DNA of 64,000 nucleotides from Actinoplanes octamycinicus (lineage in GTDB: Bacteria > Actinomycetota > Actinomycetes > Mycobacteriales > Micromonosporaceae), in contig NZ_JACHNB010000001.1 in the NCBI RefSeq assembly GCF_014205225.1, positions 8,227,501 to 8,291,500 of the forward strand, given 5' to 3'. Numbering within the stretch: position 1 is the stretch's first letter; each line of letters starts with the position of its first letter. Below the pieces are notes generated by a model that worked only from the letters and a program-made list of their open reading frames with translations, ran no database searches and was not told the origin of the DNA. This document shows positions 33,934-42,940 of this stretch, piece after piece. The position numbers and the translations under genes were made by a program.

Positions 33934-34023
33934 GAGGGCCTCCGAGCTGCGGTGTTGGGCGGGTGGGGGTCGGCCACGCCCCGGCCGTACGAGGCTGGGG
34001 TGTGGCCGGGGCGGGGGCCGGGG

Positions 34024-36273
34024 TCAGGCCAGGGCCAGGCGTAGCCGCTCGGCGGTGCCCAGAGCGGCTCGGGGCGCCGGGGTCCGTACCGTGAACGCGG
34101 GTGTTTCCCGGCCGCTGACTACCAGGCGGCAGGCGGCGGTGTAGGCGTCGAGGTTGGTCAGGTCGTGCTCGTCGAGTTCGGGCGTGGTGTGCCGGGCCAG
34201 CTGGGTGGCGTCCTCGGGCGCGCACGAGAAGAAAATCTTGTTGCGGGCGTTCGCCGAGACGGCGAGCTGGGTTTCGCGGGGCATCTGGGCCAGGTTCTGA
34301 TGTGCCAGGGTCAGGCCGAGGCCGTAGCCGCGGGCTTCGGCGAGCATGTCGGCGATCGAGCCGGGCAAGTTCAGGAAGTTGTGAGCTTCGTCGAGGTAGA
34401 CGCAGGCGTCGCGGCGTTTGTCCTGCGGGATCCGGGCCCGGGCGGTGGCGGCCTGCCAGGCGCTGGCCAGGACGAACGAGCCCATCACCCGCGCGGTCTC
34501 CTCGCCGATCTGCCCTTTCGGCAGGCGGGCGAGCAGGATGCCGCCGTCGAGGATGCGGCGCATGTCGAAGCTGGAGCGCGGCGAGCCGAAGGTGTGCCGC
34601 ACGAAGTCGCGCAGCAGTAGCGACCGCAGCCGGGCCAGGACCGGCGCGATGACGGTGGAGCGCAGCTGCAGCGGGCTGGTCTCGTACCAGCTCCAGTAGC
34701 CGCCGAGCCCGGCCGGATCGTCCAGGCCTTGGGTGTAGCGGCGCCGGAACTCGCGTTCGTTGAGCAGTTCCGGGACGCTGGTCAGGGTGGCGCCAGGCTG
34801 GCGCAGCAGGGTGAGGCAGGCGACGCGCAGCGTGTCGTCGATGCGCGGCCCCCAGTGTTTGGCGAAGATCCGCCCGAAGATGCTGACCACGTTGTCGACC
34901 AGCAGGTCGTGATCGTCGCCCTCCAAGGGGTTCAGCGTCGGCCCGTGGGGCTGGTCGGGGTCGAGCAGGACCAGCCGGCGGGCGTAGCCGACCGGGATCC
35001 GGTCGAGCAGGTCGGTGACCAGGTCGCCTTTCGGGTCGATGACTATGGTGCCGCGGCCGGCGTGGATGTCGTCGAGGATCAGGTTGGTCAGCAGGGTGCT
35101 CTTGCCCGAGCCGGTCGCGCCGAGCACGTGCAGGTGGTGCCGGGCGTCGGCGGCGCGCAACGCGATCGAATGCCCGCCGACCTCGGCGCGGCCGAGGACT
35201 TTGGTGTCCCGCCCGCCGGCCGGGATCCCGACCGGGGCCGGGACGGCTTTCGCCCGCGCCCGCTCCAGGCCGGGCACAGCCGGGTCCTGCGGCAGGGCGG
35301 CGAGCATCGCCAGCTCCACCGGCGTGAGCAGGAACCCGCGCCGCAGCCGGCGGCTGCCGACCAGGTCGACCGGATGCCGCAGGCGGTGGGCGCGCAGCCG
35401 GTTGCGGCCGGTGAACGGCCCGAAGGCGCTGGTCAGCCCACGCGCGAGAATGACGAGCCGCCCCAGATTGTCGCGCGTGGAGGTGACCGCGCAGCGCACC
35501 GCGACCTCCCAGTGCGGTCCGGCGAGCTGGTCCATCGCGGCCCGGCCGTCGCGTTCGCGTTGCGGGTCGCTGCTGGCGGCGCCGCGGCCGGCGGGCCGGG
35601 AGGTGGGGCCGCCGACGAGCAGGTCGAGCACGCTGAGCAGCCATCCGGCCGGGTCGACCAGGCTGCGTGCGGCCGGGCCGCCGCGCAGCCGGTGCACGCC
35701 GCGGATCAAGTGGCGGCGGGCGCGGGCCGAGGCAGGCCGGGCCAGGATCTGGACGCAGGCGTGCTCGCCGGGTCTGAGGTGGGTGGCGGCGCTGATCAGG
35801 GTGCGCAGCGGGTCGTTGCGGTGCTCCGTCCGCAGCGGAAACCAGGCAGGCAGCACGGTGGTCAGGGCGCTGCCGGCGGCCGCGGCCGCATCCGGCGGCA
35901 CAGGTGCGGCGGCGGGCGCGACGGTGCAGGCCGCGCCGGGCCAGGCGCCGCGGATCGCGGCAAGGACAGGATCCACGGCGACGGTACGCGGCAGCCAGAC
36001 GGCGATCCGCAGTCGTCGCCCGTCCCACCGGTACTCGTAGGCGGCGTACGCCCGGCCGTGACGCAGCCGGTTCCGCCAGCCGGTGCGCAGCACCTCGCCG
36101 AGGGTGGCCCAGAAGACCGCGGCGCCGGCCGGGTCGACCGCCGGCGGCGCGCTGATCAGCACCTCCCGGCCGCCCACGGCCAGGCGTTGCCCGCGACGCT
36201 CGACCACCACCAGCCAACACCCGGCCAACAGGACGGTGAACAGGCACAACAACACAACACAGAGCACGATCAT
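34024..36273 (-). CDS. Type IV coupling protein (TraG/VirD4-like ATPase)
   Basis: A 749-residue protein from ATG 36273, with GGAGG 6 bases upstream. The N-terminal membrane helix is MIVLCVVLLCLFTVLLAG. After about 330 residues comes the motor: HLHVLGATGSGKSTLLTNLI (Walker A, about 381-390), TIVIDPKGDLVTDLLDRI, then RRDACVYLDEAHNFLNLPG (Walker B) and LGLTLAHQNLAQMPRE. It would bring the DNA-relaxase complex to the secretion channel and pump DNA out. It belongs to the TraG/TraD/VirD4 group with a TraM-recognition-like C-terminus. Neighbours are VirB4 upstream and the relaxation protein downstream. Confidence 0.9.
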   Translation of the reverse strand: MIVLCVVLLCLFTVLLAGCWLVVVERRGQRLAVGGREVLISAPPAVDPAGAAVFWATLGEVLRTGWRNRLRHGRAYAAYEYRWDGRRLRIAVWLPRTVAVDPVLAAIRGAWPGAACTVAPAAAPVPPDAAAAAGSALTTVLPAWFPLRTEHRNDPLRTLISAATHLRPGEHACVQILARPASARARRHLIRGVHRLRGGPAARSLVDPAGWLLSVLDLLVGGPTSRPAGRGAASSDPQRERDGRAAMDQLAGPHWEVAVRCAVTSTRDNLGRLVILARGLTSAFGPFTGRNRLRAHRLRHPVDLVGSRRLRRGFLLTPVELAMLAALPQDPAVPGLERARAKAVPAPVGIPAGGRDTKVLGRAEVGGHSIALRAADARHHLHVLGATGSGKSTLLTNLILDDIHAGRGTIVIDPKGDLVTDLLDRIPVGYARRLVLLDPDQPHGPTLNPLEGDDHDLLVDNVVSIFGRIFAKHWGPRIDDTLRVACLTLLRQPGATLTSVPELLNEREFRRRYTQGLDDPAGLGGYWSWYETSPLQLRSTVIAPVLARLRSLLLRDFVRHTFGSPRSSFDMRRILDGGILLARLPKGQIGEETARVMGSFVLASAWQAATARARIPQDKRRDACVYLDEAHNFLNLPGSIADMLAEARGYGLGLTLAHQNLAQMPRETQLAVSANARNKIFFSCAPEDATQLARHTTPELDEHDLTNLDAYTAACRLVVSGRETPAFTVRTPAPRAALGTAERLRLALA

Positions 36274-36296
36274 GGTTGGCCTCCAGGATGAGAGAG

Positions 36297-38048
36297 TCAT
36301 TCGTCGAGGTCGAGGTCGCCGGTGCAGAGCCGGTGTTCGGCCGGTGAGGCGACCACCTGGAACCCGGCGCGGTGCGTACCGGACAGCAGCAGCGCCTCCC
36401 CGCGACGGGCGGTGAGCAGCGCGCGGGCCTCACCGTCGCTGAGCGCGAACGACTCGGCGACCAGGTCGATCGCCTGCGGCGCCTGCCGCATCAACACCTG
36501 CGTCGCCGCGTTCGCGATCACGATCTGCCCCAGGTCGCTGCCGAGCACGTCGAGCACGTCCTGCGAGGCGACCAGCAGCCCGGCCCGCCGTTTGCGAGCC
36601 TGTTTCGCCAGCCGCGCCAGGAACCGTGCACCCTCGCCGTCGCGCATCAACGTCCACGCCTCGTCGACCACGACCAGCCGCCGCGGCGGATCGGTGACCG
36701 GACTGTCGACGTCGCGCCAGATCGCATCCAGGGCGAGCAGCATTCCCGCCGGGCGCAGCTCGTCGGCCAGCGCCCGCGTCGACCAGCACACCAGCTGACC
36801 GGTGGGAACAGTCGTGGTGGGACCGTCGAACAGCTCCCGGAACGAGCCATGCGTCCACGGCGACAACCGCGCCGCCAGGTTCTCCCCCGCCGTGCTGTCC
36901 AGCCCGGTCAACGCGGCCGCGACATCCCGCAGCAGCGGCGCCGGCCGCCGCCACGTGCCCGGATCCGTGGTGATCCCGGCCGCCTCGTAGGCGTCGACCA
37001 CCGCCCGGTCCAGCGCCGCCCGCTCCGCCGGTGGCGGCTGCTCCCCCAACAGCACCGCGACCAGCGTGTGCAGGAACAAGGCCCGCCGAGTGCGCGCTTG
37101 ATCCCGTCGGTCCCCGGCCGCGATATCGAGCGGATTGAGACGTACGCCGCCGGCACCGAGCACGATGGTGGCGCCATCGACCGCCTCGGCCAGCCGCAGA
37201 TACTCGTTCTCCGGGTCGATCACCGCCACGTGCACCCCGTCGGCGAGCGAGCGGAGCACGTCCAGTTTGACGAAGTACGACTTGCCGCTGCCGCTGCGAG
37301 CCAGCACCACCCCGTTGGCGTTGTCCTGCGACCAGCGGTCCCACCACACCACCCCGTGCGACGCCCGGTTCAGCCCGTAGAGCACCCCACCGGAGGGTCC
37401 CGGCCGCCCCGGCAACGGCGCCGGCAGATCCGCACCCGCCAGCGGGAACGCGGCGGCCAGCGCCTCGGTGTCCATCACCCGCCGCATCCGCAGGCCGTCC
37501 CCGGCCACCGGCAGGCTCGACTGCCAGCCCTGCACCTGCCGGAACGTCGCCGGCTGGGTGTCGAGCAGCACCGACGCGGCGGTCGCCCGCACATGGGTGA
37601 CCGCCTCCCGCAACTCCTCGACGCTCGGCGCGGTCACACACAGATACAGCCCGACTCGGAACAGCTTCGACTCACCGCGGGCCACCCGCTCGGCCAGCTC
37701 CGCGGCATCCTCGGCCGCAGCATCCGTCAACGGATCACTGACCCGGCCACGACCGGCGTCACCGAGCCGGTTCGACTCCAGCCGCGCCCGCTGCCGCCGC
37801 AACCGGGCCGCCGCGACCGGGGCCGGCACCGGGTCGGCGAACAGCACCACATCCAGGCGGCCCGGCCAGGAAAGCAGCGGTTCCAGCCAGGCCGGGCCGA
37901 CCTCGGCCGGATAGCCGGTCACGATCAACGTCGCGGTGAACCCGTCAGCGACCTGCACGTAGTCCGGGTGCACGTCGACCCCGGCCGGGCTGGGCGGGAC
38001 AGCTGCGGCCGTACCGTCAATCGCCGGCCCGGTGCGCCGCGGCTTCAT
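36297..38048 (-). CDS. VirB4-like conjugation ATPase
   Basis: A 583-residue ATPase. ATG 38048 overlaps the stop of the PrgI-like gene (ATGA). The N-terminal domain (VDVHPDYVQVADGFTATLIV, TGYPAEVGPAWLEPLLSW) is the VirB4/TraC 'CagE' region. The motor has Walker A at about 247-256 (VVLARSGSGKSYFVKLDVL), VAVIDPENEYLRLAEAV, Walker B RRLVVVDEAWTLMRDGEG and LLVASQDVLDVL. It powers assembly of the secretion channel and pilus in the membrane of a Gram-positive-type T4SS. The TraG start follows after 23 bases. Confidence 0.92.
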   Translation of the reverse strand: MKPRRTGPAIDGTAAAVPPSPAGVDVHPDYVQVADGFTATLIVTGYPAEVGPAWLEPLLSWPGRLDVVLFADPVPAPVAAARLRRQRARLESNRLGDAGRGRVSDPLTDAAAEDAAELAERVARGESKLFRVGLYLCVTAPSVEELREAVTHVRATAASVLLDTQPATFRQVQGWQSSLPVAGDGLRMRRVMDTEALAAAFPLAGADLPAPLPGRPGPSGGVLYGLNRASHGVVWWDRWSQDNANGVVLARSGSGKSYFVKLDVLRSLADGVHVAVIDPENEYLRLAEAVDGATIVLGAGGVRLNPLDIAAGDRRDQARTRRALFLHTLVAVLLGEQPPPAERAALDRAVVDAYEAAGITTDPGTWRRPAPLLRDVAAALTGLDSTAGENLAARLSPWTHGSFRELFDGPTTTVPTGQLVCWSTRALADELRPAGMLLALDAIWRDVDSPVTDPPRRLVVVDEAWTLMRDGEGARFLARLAKQARKRRAGLLVASQDVLDVLGSDLGQIVIANAATQVLMRQAPQAIDLVAESFALSDGEARALLTARRGEALLLSGTHRAGFQVVASPAEHRLCTGDLDLDE

Positions 38049-38878
38049 GCCGCACCGCCTGCCGTGACCACCTGATCCGCAAGCGCCCGCGGCCAGCCGG
38101 TGTCGGCCGGGGTGTAAGCGTCGACCGCGCAGGTCAGCACGGCCAGAGCGGCGCCGCCGTCGAGAACAGCGGTGCTGGCCCCCAACCCGGCCAGCACCCC
38201 GGCGGTGTGCTCGGCCTGCCGCAGCGCCTGCGCCGGCTGGGCGGCGGTGTGCGCGACGGTGACCGTGCGCCACAGCGGATCCCGCTGCTCGGCCACCTGG
38301 TCCAGAAACGCCGCATAATCACGGGCAACCGCCGCCAGGCCGACAGAGGTGATCGTGGCGGCGTGGTCACTGACCCGCTGCGCCTGCCGGGACAGATCAA
38401 CCCGGCGGGTCGACACGACGATCTGCACCGGCGTCGACAGTCCGTTGAGCCAGCGACCGTAGCCGCCGATCAGCGCGGCCTGCTCATCAGCGGTGCGCAA
38501 CCCGATGTTGACGGTCGTGCACGCGACCAGCGCCACCGACTGCGCACCAGTGTCGATCACGCCGTCAGCGTTGATCCCGGCCGCCGACGGCAGCTCGGGG
38601 GCGGCGATCCGGCGGGGGCGGCGCCGGTAGCGCAGACCCGCCCACAGCCACGCGTCGAGCCCGACACCGTCACGGCGGCCGAGCGCCACAGCCATCGCCG
38701 CACCGGCCGGCGGCACCAGCACACCGACCGCGACCGGAGTCGGCACCAGCCCGGCAAGGCTGCTGTAGAGCCCGTAGAGCAGGACCGCAGCGACAGCCAG
38801 AATCGCCAGCTGGCGGGCGGTCAGCCCGTAGGCGACCCGGTCCGGCGTGTCGATGTCGGCCGGGATCCGCGCCCTCAT
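38045..38878 (-). CDS. PrgI/SCO6880-like conjugation membrane protein
   Basis: A 277-residue protein from ATG 38878, overlapping the preceding gene by 4 bases. The front (RIPADIDTPDRVAYGLTARQ) with two adjacent membrane helices (LAILAVAAVLLYGLYSSLAG, VAVGVLVPPAGAAMAVALG) followed by DAWLWAGLRYRRRPRRI is the PrgI signature of Gram-positive conjugation systems. The rest is a soluble domain with VNIGLRTADEQAALIGGYGR, WLNGLSTPVQIVVSTRRVDL. PrgI-type proteins partner with VirB4 in the inner channel, which fits the gene order. Confidence 0.87.
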   Translation of the reverse strand: MRARIPADIDTPDRVAYGLTARQLAILAVAAVLLYGLYSSLAGLVPTPVAVGVLVPPAGAAMAVALGRRDGVGLDAWLWAGLRYRRRPRRIAAPELPSAAGINADGVIDTGAQSVALVACTTVNIGLRTADEQAALIGGYGRWLNGLSTPVQIVVSTRRVDLSRQAQRVSDHAATITSVGLAAVARDYAAFLDQVAEQRDPLWRTVTVAHTAAQPAQALRQAEHTAGVLAGLGASTAVLDGGAALAVLTCAVDAYTPADTGWPRALADQVVTAGGAA

Positions 38879-39954
38879 CGCCAGCCCCTGCGCCGCATCG
38901 CCCGCGTGTAGAGGTCCACACCGCCGCGTAGTTCCTCCAGTGTGTAGGGCGCGGGTCGTCGCCGAGGCCGCAGCCGGCCAGTACCGCCGCCCCTGGCCGG
39001 ACCGCCCGCGGCATGGGCGGCGATCCGGCCGGCCGCGCCGGCGCCGGGCAGCAGCCGGGCGCGCAGCAGGGCGGTGGCCTGCTGCACCATCAGCAGCCGC
39101 AGCAGCCCGGACACCCGGCCCGGCCGGGTCTGCATGACGAACCGGCTCATCAGCGCCGGGATCCGGATGACACCCCACAACAGGCCGGTCACGACCAGCA
39201 GGTTCATCGCGGCGCCCGGCGAACCGGACAGGCCCAGCGCCGGCAGCGACGCGTGCGGGCGCAGCAGGATCTGCAGGGTGGTGTGCAGCGCCACCGCTTG
39301 CAGCACCACGGTGGCCGGCGCGCCCAGCATGATCCGCCACCACAGCTTCGCCAGCGGTTCGGTCTGCGGGGTGCCGTGCATGGCCAGCGCGATCGGAGCG
39401 ATCCCGACCGCGACGATCAACAGCCCGGCTCGGGTGATCCATTGGAACACCAGCGTCACCGCGAGACTGGCGACGATCCCGGCGATGATCAGCAGCAGGA
39501 AGTCCTCCGGGCTGCTGCCGGTCATGCCGTTGGTCGCCTGCGCCACCGCCGCCTGCAACTGCGGCACCGGCGACCCACCGCGTTCACCGGTCAGCGCGGT
39601 CGTCAGCGCGTTGGCGGTCTCCACGACCGAGGTGCAGATCGGGCGGGCGCAGTTCGCCGCGATCAGCCCGACGACCAGCCGCGGGATCAGCTCGCCGAGA
39701 CCGTCGCGCGACTGCAGCCACTCCCGGTTCATGATCATGATTCCGGTCCAGACGAACGCCAGCACATAGCACGTGTCGACGATCCCCAGCGAGGTCGCCA
39801 TCAGCCCGGTCACCTGCGGCAGGGCGGTGACGTCCGGGACGACCAGCACGGTCAGCGACAGCAGCCGCCACGCCAGGTTCAGCGCCGCGATGATCAGGGT
39901 GGAGATCGCGCCGAGCATCGGCCCCAGCACACCGTTGAGAATCCACTCGGTCAT
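38875..39954 (-). CDS. VirB6/TrbL-like polytopic channel protein
   Basis: A 359-residue protein with at least six hydrophobic helices (LGAISTLIIAALNLAWRLLS, GIVDTCYVLAFVWTGIMIM, LVVGLIAANCARPICTSVV, LLLIIAGIVASLAVTLVF, GLLIVAVGIAPIALAM, AMNLLVVTGLLWGVIRIPAL) and a basic cytoplasmic tail rich in Arg, Gly and Ala. The topology and the place between pilin and PrgI genes fit a VirB6-like membrane channel core. It overlaps the PrgI gene by 4 bases and follows the pilin gene after 4. Confidence 0.85.
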   Translation of the reverse strand: MTEWILNGVLGPMLGAISTLIIAALNLAWRLLSLTVLVVPDVTALPQVTGLMATSLGIVDTCYVLAFVWTGIMIMNREWLQSRDGLGELIPRLVVGLIAANCARPICTSVVETANALTTALTGERGGSPVPQLQAAVAQATNGMTGSSPEDFLLLIIAGIVASLAVTLVFQWITRAGLLIVAVGIAPIALAMHGTPQTEPLAKLWWRIMLGAPATVVLQAVALHTTLQILLRPHASLPALGLSGSPGAAMNLLVVTGLLWGVIRIPALMSRFVMQTRPGRVSGLLRLLMVQQATALLRARLLPGAGAAGRIAAHAAGGPARGGGTGRLRPRRRPAPYTLEELRGGVDLYTRAMRRRGWR

Positions 39955-39958
39955 CGCC

Positions 39959-40255
39959 CTACGCCCCGATCAGACCCTTGAGGACGGTCATGAAGACCGG
40001 GGCGAGCAGGGCGATCGCATACCCGAGCAGCGCGCACCGGAACGCGGTCTTGGCCCGCTCCACCTCGCTGGTGTCGCCGTTGGCCAGCATGTACCGGATC
40101 CCGGCGATGCTCAGGAACAGGGTGGCGACCGCAGCCGCGATCCCGATCACCCAGTTACGAATGTTCGTCACGATCTGCGGCAGGGTGTAGACCGCGAGGA
40201 CGGTGTCGGCGGCCAGCGTCCGGGCGAACCGGCCGAGTGCGGGTCGGGGCAACAT
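39959..40255 (-). CDS. Pilin-like TrbC/VirB2 subunit
   Basis: A 98-residue membrane protein from ATG 40255 with GGAGG 6 bases upstream. Two hydrophobic helices, WVIGIAAAVATLFLSIAGI and AFRCALLGYAIALLAPVF, are separated by a short polar loop (RYMLANGDTSEVERAKT), the standard VirB2/TrbC hairpin. The loop motif 'RYM.A.G....VE.AK' is common in Gram-positive T4SS pilin-like proteins. It is the first structural gene after the sigma-like gene and has a 135-base leader. Confidence 0.87.
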   Translation of the reverse strand: MLPRPALGRFARTLAADTVLAVYTLPQIVTNIRNWVIGIAAAVATLFLSIAGIRYMLANGDTSEVERAKTAFRCALLGYAIALLAPVFMTVLKGLIGA

Positions 40256-40390
40256 CACAAACCTCCAACAGCAGGTGGGGTACGGCGTCCGCTCGACGCC
40301 GCACCCCACGAAGGCCTGCTGTTGTGCACCGGACAGCACCCGACACCCGCCGGACACCACCCAACTCGTCGCCGATGTCGGCCTGGTGGA

Positions 40391-41146
40391 TCAGGCGACG
40401 CGCCGGCGTGGCCGCAGCGCCACGAACGCCAGATCGCCCGCACGGATCGCCTCCCGCAGCCGGCCCTCCGCCTGTGTCCGCCACGCCGACGCGAGCCGTA
40501 CCGACAAGCCGAGCCGCTCCCCCGCCTGCGCCAGCGTCGCGCCCTCCAACCGGGTCGCGGCGATCAGGTGCGCCTCGTCCGCGTCCACCACCCCGACCGC
40601 GACCGCCCGGGCCAGCACGAAATCCGGGTGATCCGCCGGCCGGGCCGGCGCCGACGGCCCCGGCGTGCCGCTGCCGCCGACCGGACGGTCCGCCTGAGCG
40701 TCCCGGACCCGGCGCGCCGCCCGGACACCGGCGTCGATCAACCGGCCACAGACCCGCGGCGCGTCCACGTCGATCGTGCGCAACGCGGCCACGAAACCAG
40801 CGAGCAGCTCCGCGTCCAGGTCTTCGCTGTCGCCGCGATACCCGGCCGCCAGGCGGCCCGCGGCGCGGCGCAGTCCGGGCATCGCCATGCCGACCGCGCC
40901 GACCACCCAGCCGGGTCCGTCTCGACGGGCTCGCAGCACCACCTGCCGCCAGACGGCGTCCCGCTTGTCCGCGGCCATGCCGGGTGCCAGCAGCATGGTG
41001 CGCAGCCGGTCCAGCGGCACCCCCGCCAATGACGGCTCGACGACGCCGTCGGTGTCGAACAGCAGCCGCGTCGGCGGCACCACCAAAAGTGAGAAGGCAC
41101 GTTGAGCGACGGTCAGCGGAGAGGTTGTCCGCGGCTTACCAGACAT
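40391..41146 (-). CDS. Sigma-70-like factor heading the conjugation operon
   Basis: A 251-residue protein from ATG 41146. The middle (GYRGDSEDLDAELLAGFVAA, LRTIDVDAPRVCGRLIDAGV) resembles a sigma region-2-like helical bundle. The C-terminal helix-turn-helix (DEAHLIAATRLEGATLAQAG, ERLGLSVRLASAWRTQAEGR) is like sigma region 4. Similar proteins stand in front of transfer operons in actinobacterial elements. It may direct RNA polymerase to the transfer genes, giving element-specific control; this is inferred. The upstream 308-base gap has a clear inverted repeat. Confidence 0.7.
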   Translation of the reverse strand: MSGKPRTTSPLTVAQRAFSLLVVPPTRLLFDTDGVVEPSLAGVPLDRLRTMLLAPGMAADKRDAVWRQVVLRARRDGPGWVVGAVGMAMPGLRRAAGRLAAGYRGDSEDLDAELLAGFVAALRTIDVDAPRVCGRLIDAGVRAARRVRDAQADRPVGGSGTPGPSAPARPADHPDFVLARAVAVGVVDADEAHLIAATRLEGATLAQAGERLGLSVRLASAWRTQAEGRLREAIRAGDLAFVALRPRRRVA

Positions 41147-41225
41147 TGCAGGCCTCGCAAGGATGTGGCTCCAGTACTGCACCGGAGTGAGACCCCATCC
41201 GCGCACGCCGGTCCAACAGGTCGCC

Positions 41226-41250
41226 TGTTCACGCCGACAGTTGGTGAACA
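41226..41250 (-). promoter_or_regulatory. Candidate operator upstream of the transfer operon
   Basis: TGTTCAC at 41226-41232 and GTGAACA at 41244-41250 are perfect inverted half-sites with an 11-base spacer (18 bases centre to centre). They lie 80-104 bases upstream of the sigma-like start. The stretch 41147-41454 has no gene. The arrangement fits a dimeric repressor site controlling transfer. Confidence 0.55.
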
Positions 41251-41454
41251 ACTGCGCGCTGTTGGCAGTGTTGGACGAGCAGGCCGACTCGCGGCCGATG
41301 CTCCAGCCCGGCCCGGGCGGTCAGGCTGAACGTAGGGAAGCGACCGCCTGCAGACCGTTGTGGGCTGTTGGCCGCCTTCCTGCCGATCAGCGTGTCCGCT
41401 GTCACCGCCGCGATCGCGATGCGGCACTGTCCAGTCCGGGTGCTGCGTGCCGGC

Positions 41455-42075
41455 TCAGCGGCTCAGCGGCACCGCGATGCCGAAGCGGTGTGCCGGGCTC
41501 TCGGCCTCGTCGAGCATGGCGGCGGCCACGGTGGCGCGGCTGATCCGCGCCGGGAACAGTCGTCGGGCGACGCCGTCCACGCCGGTCGTACGGTAATCCG
41601 CGCTCAGCGGCCCGTCGGACAGCGGGCCCGCGTGGAAGATCGTGCCGCCCGCCCGATGGATGATCTCCTCCGCGGTGACCTTGTCGTCCAGGTCGCCGAG
41701 CAGCCGCAGCAGCGTGCGAGTGAGCAGCCCGGCCGCCCGGGCGGAGCGCCCGGTGCCGAACGCGCCCAGCCAGACGATCCGCTCCGGCGCCGCCGCGGCC
41801 ACGGCACGTGCGCCCGCGGTCAGCGCGCCCGGCTTGTCACCCTTGGCGACGCCGAGGGCGGAGACCACGGTGGCACGCCCGCGCAGGGCGGCGGCCATGC
41901 CGTCCGCGTCGCGCACGTCAGCGGCGACCCGGATCAGGCGCGGCGAGTCGGGCACGGCGATGCGCTGGGGGTTGCGGGCGAGCGCGACGACGGTGTGCCC
42001 CCGGGCCAGGGCTTGGCGGGTCAGTTCGAGGCCGGTCGCGCCGGACGCGCCCAGCACGGTGATCTCGGCGGGCAT
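41455..42075 (-). CDS. NAD(P)-binding atypical SDR oxidoreductase
   Basis: A 206-residue protein of the atypical short-chain dehydrogenase group (NmrA/BVR-B-like). ITVLGASGATGLELTRQALA is the nucleotide-binding loop, then HTVVALARNPQRI, VVSALGVAKGD, IVWLGAFGTGRS and ARISRATVAAAMLDE. The classic Tyr-x3-Lys pair is not evident, as in other members. It could be a reductase or an NADP sensor. It starts 5 bases after the inositol-monophosphatase-like gene, so the two form an operon divergent from the LysR gene. Confidence 0.87.
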   Translation of the reverse strand: MPAEITVLGASGATGLELTRQALARGHTVVALARNPQRIAVPDSPRLIRVAADVRDADGMAAALRGRATVVSALGVAKGDKPGALTAGARAVAAAAPERIVWLGAFGTGRSARAAGLLTRTLLRLLGDLDDKVTAEEIIHRAGGTIFHAGPLSDGPLSADYRTTGVDGVARRLFPARISRATVAAAMLDEAESPAHRFGIAVPLSR

Positions 42076-42080
42076 CCCGG

Positions 42081-42863
42081 TCACCGCAGCGGACGCAGGA
42101 TGTCGAGGGCGGCGGCGTGCACGCCGGGCGCCGCGGCCAGGTAACCGTCGCTGGCGATCCGCCATGGCTCGCCGTCGAAGTCCGTGACGATGCCGCCCGC
42201 CTCCTGCACGATCAGGATCGGGGCGATGTGCGAGCGCAGGTTGTCGTACTGGAAATGCAGGTCCATCCGGCCGGCGGCGACCTGCGCGAGCTGGTGGCCG
42301 ACCGGGACCGACGCCCGGACGTACAACGCGTTCTTCATCATCGCGGCGACAGCCGCGCCGGCTCGGTCGGCGGCCGCGGCGTCCCGGCCCGGTTTCGCCT
42401 GGCCGGTGCCGGCCAGCGCCAGCGCGAGGTCGGTCTTCGCGGAAACCCGCAGCGGCACGCCGTTGACCTGCGCGCCGGCGCCGGCGAGCGCGGTGAACGT
42501 CTCGCCCGCCACCGGAGCGTGCAGGACGGCGAGCACCGGCCGGCCGGCACGGACCAACGCCACGCCGATGTTCCAGTCGGGCATGCCCTGCACCGCGTTC
42601 ATGTTGCCGCCGACCGGATCGACCACCCACCAGTCGCCGTCCGGCATCGGTCCGGAGCCGTGCTCGTCGGAGGTCCACCGGGAACCGGGCAGGGCGTCGA
42701 GCAACGCCGGCCGCAGGACGTCGCTGACGGCGTCGTCGTTGGCGCGCAGCGCGGCGGACAGCTCCGCGAACGTCGTCGGGGTGTGGTCCGGCCGCGCGAC
42801 ACGAGCGGCGGCCAGGTGTACGGCGGCCGTCGCGGCGGCCAGCAGATCTTGTTCCGAGGTCAT
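42081..42863 (-). CDS. Inositol-monophosphatase-family protein with altered metal motif
   Basis: A 260-residue member of the IMPase fold. WWVVDPVGGNMNAVQGMPDW stands where canonical enzymes have DPxDGTxNF, so the second metal-binding Asp is Gly. The late motif is NLRSHIAPILIVQEAGGIVT instead of WDxAAG. ALPGSRWTSDEHGSGP supplies the Glu/Asp loop (normally EE). A subfamily with DxVxGNxN in place of DPIDGT is known among bacterial homologues, so this may be a distinct but active phosphatase. It is co-transcribed with the SDR gene and divergent from LysR. Confidence 0.85.
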   Translation of the reverse strand: MTSEQDLLAAATAAVHLAAARVARPDHTPTTFAELSAALRANDDAVSDVLRPALLDALPGSRWTSDEHGSGPMPDGDWWVVDPVGGNMNAVQGMPDWNIGVALVRAGRPVLAVLHAPVAGETFTALAGAGAQVNGVPLRVSAKTDLALALAGTGQAKPGRDAAAADRAGAAVAAMMKNALYVRASVPVGHQLAQVAAGRMDLHFQYDNLRSHIAPILIVQEAGGIVTDFDGEPWRIASDGYLAAAPGVHAAALDILRPLR

Positions 42864-42894
42864 GGATCAAGCGTGCGGCCGAGACTTCGTGAAG

Positions 42895-42940
42895 TCCAAT
42901 GCAACCTTGCTACGTTACGATTTACTGCCATGCAATTGGA
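42895..42940. promoter_or_regulatory. LysR-type operator region
   Basis: The 66-base gap between divergent genes contains TCCAATGCA (42895-42903) and TGCAATTGGA (42931-42940), an inverted pair with one extra base. The right half-site overlaps the LysR start codon. This fits LysR autoregulation together with control of the phosphatase-SDR pair. Confidence 0.5.

Noticed and set aside
38045..39442. 465-residue version of the PrgI-like protein and other long 5' extensions (36297-38273, 47292-48692, 54043-55437, 55732-57390)
   Set aside because: The extensions lie over upstream genes in another frame and are Arg/Ala/Gly-rich; internal starts with 4-base overlaps fit the known protein ends.
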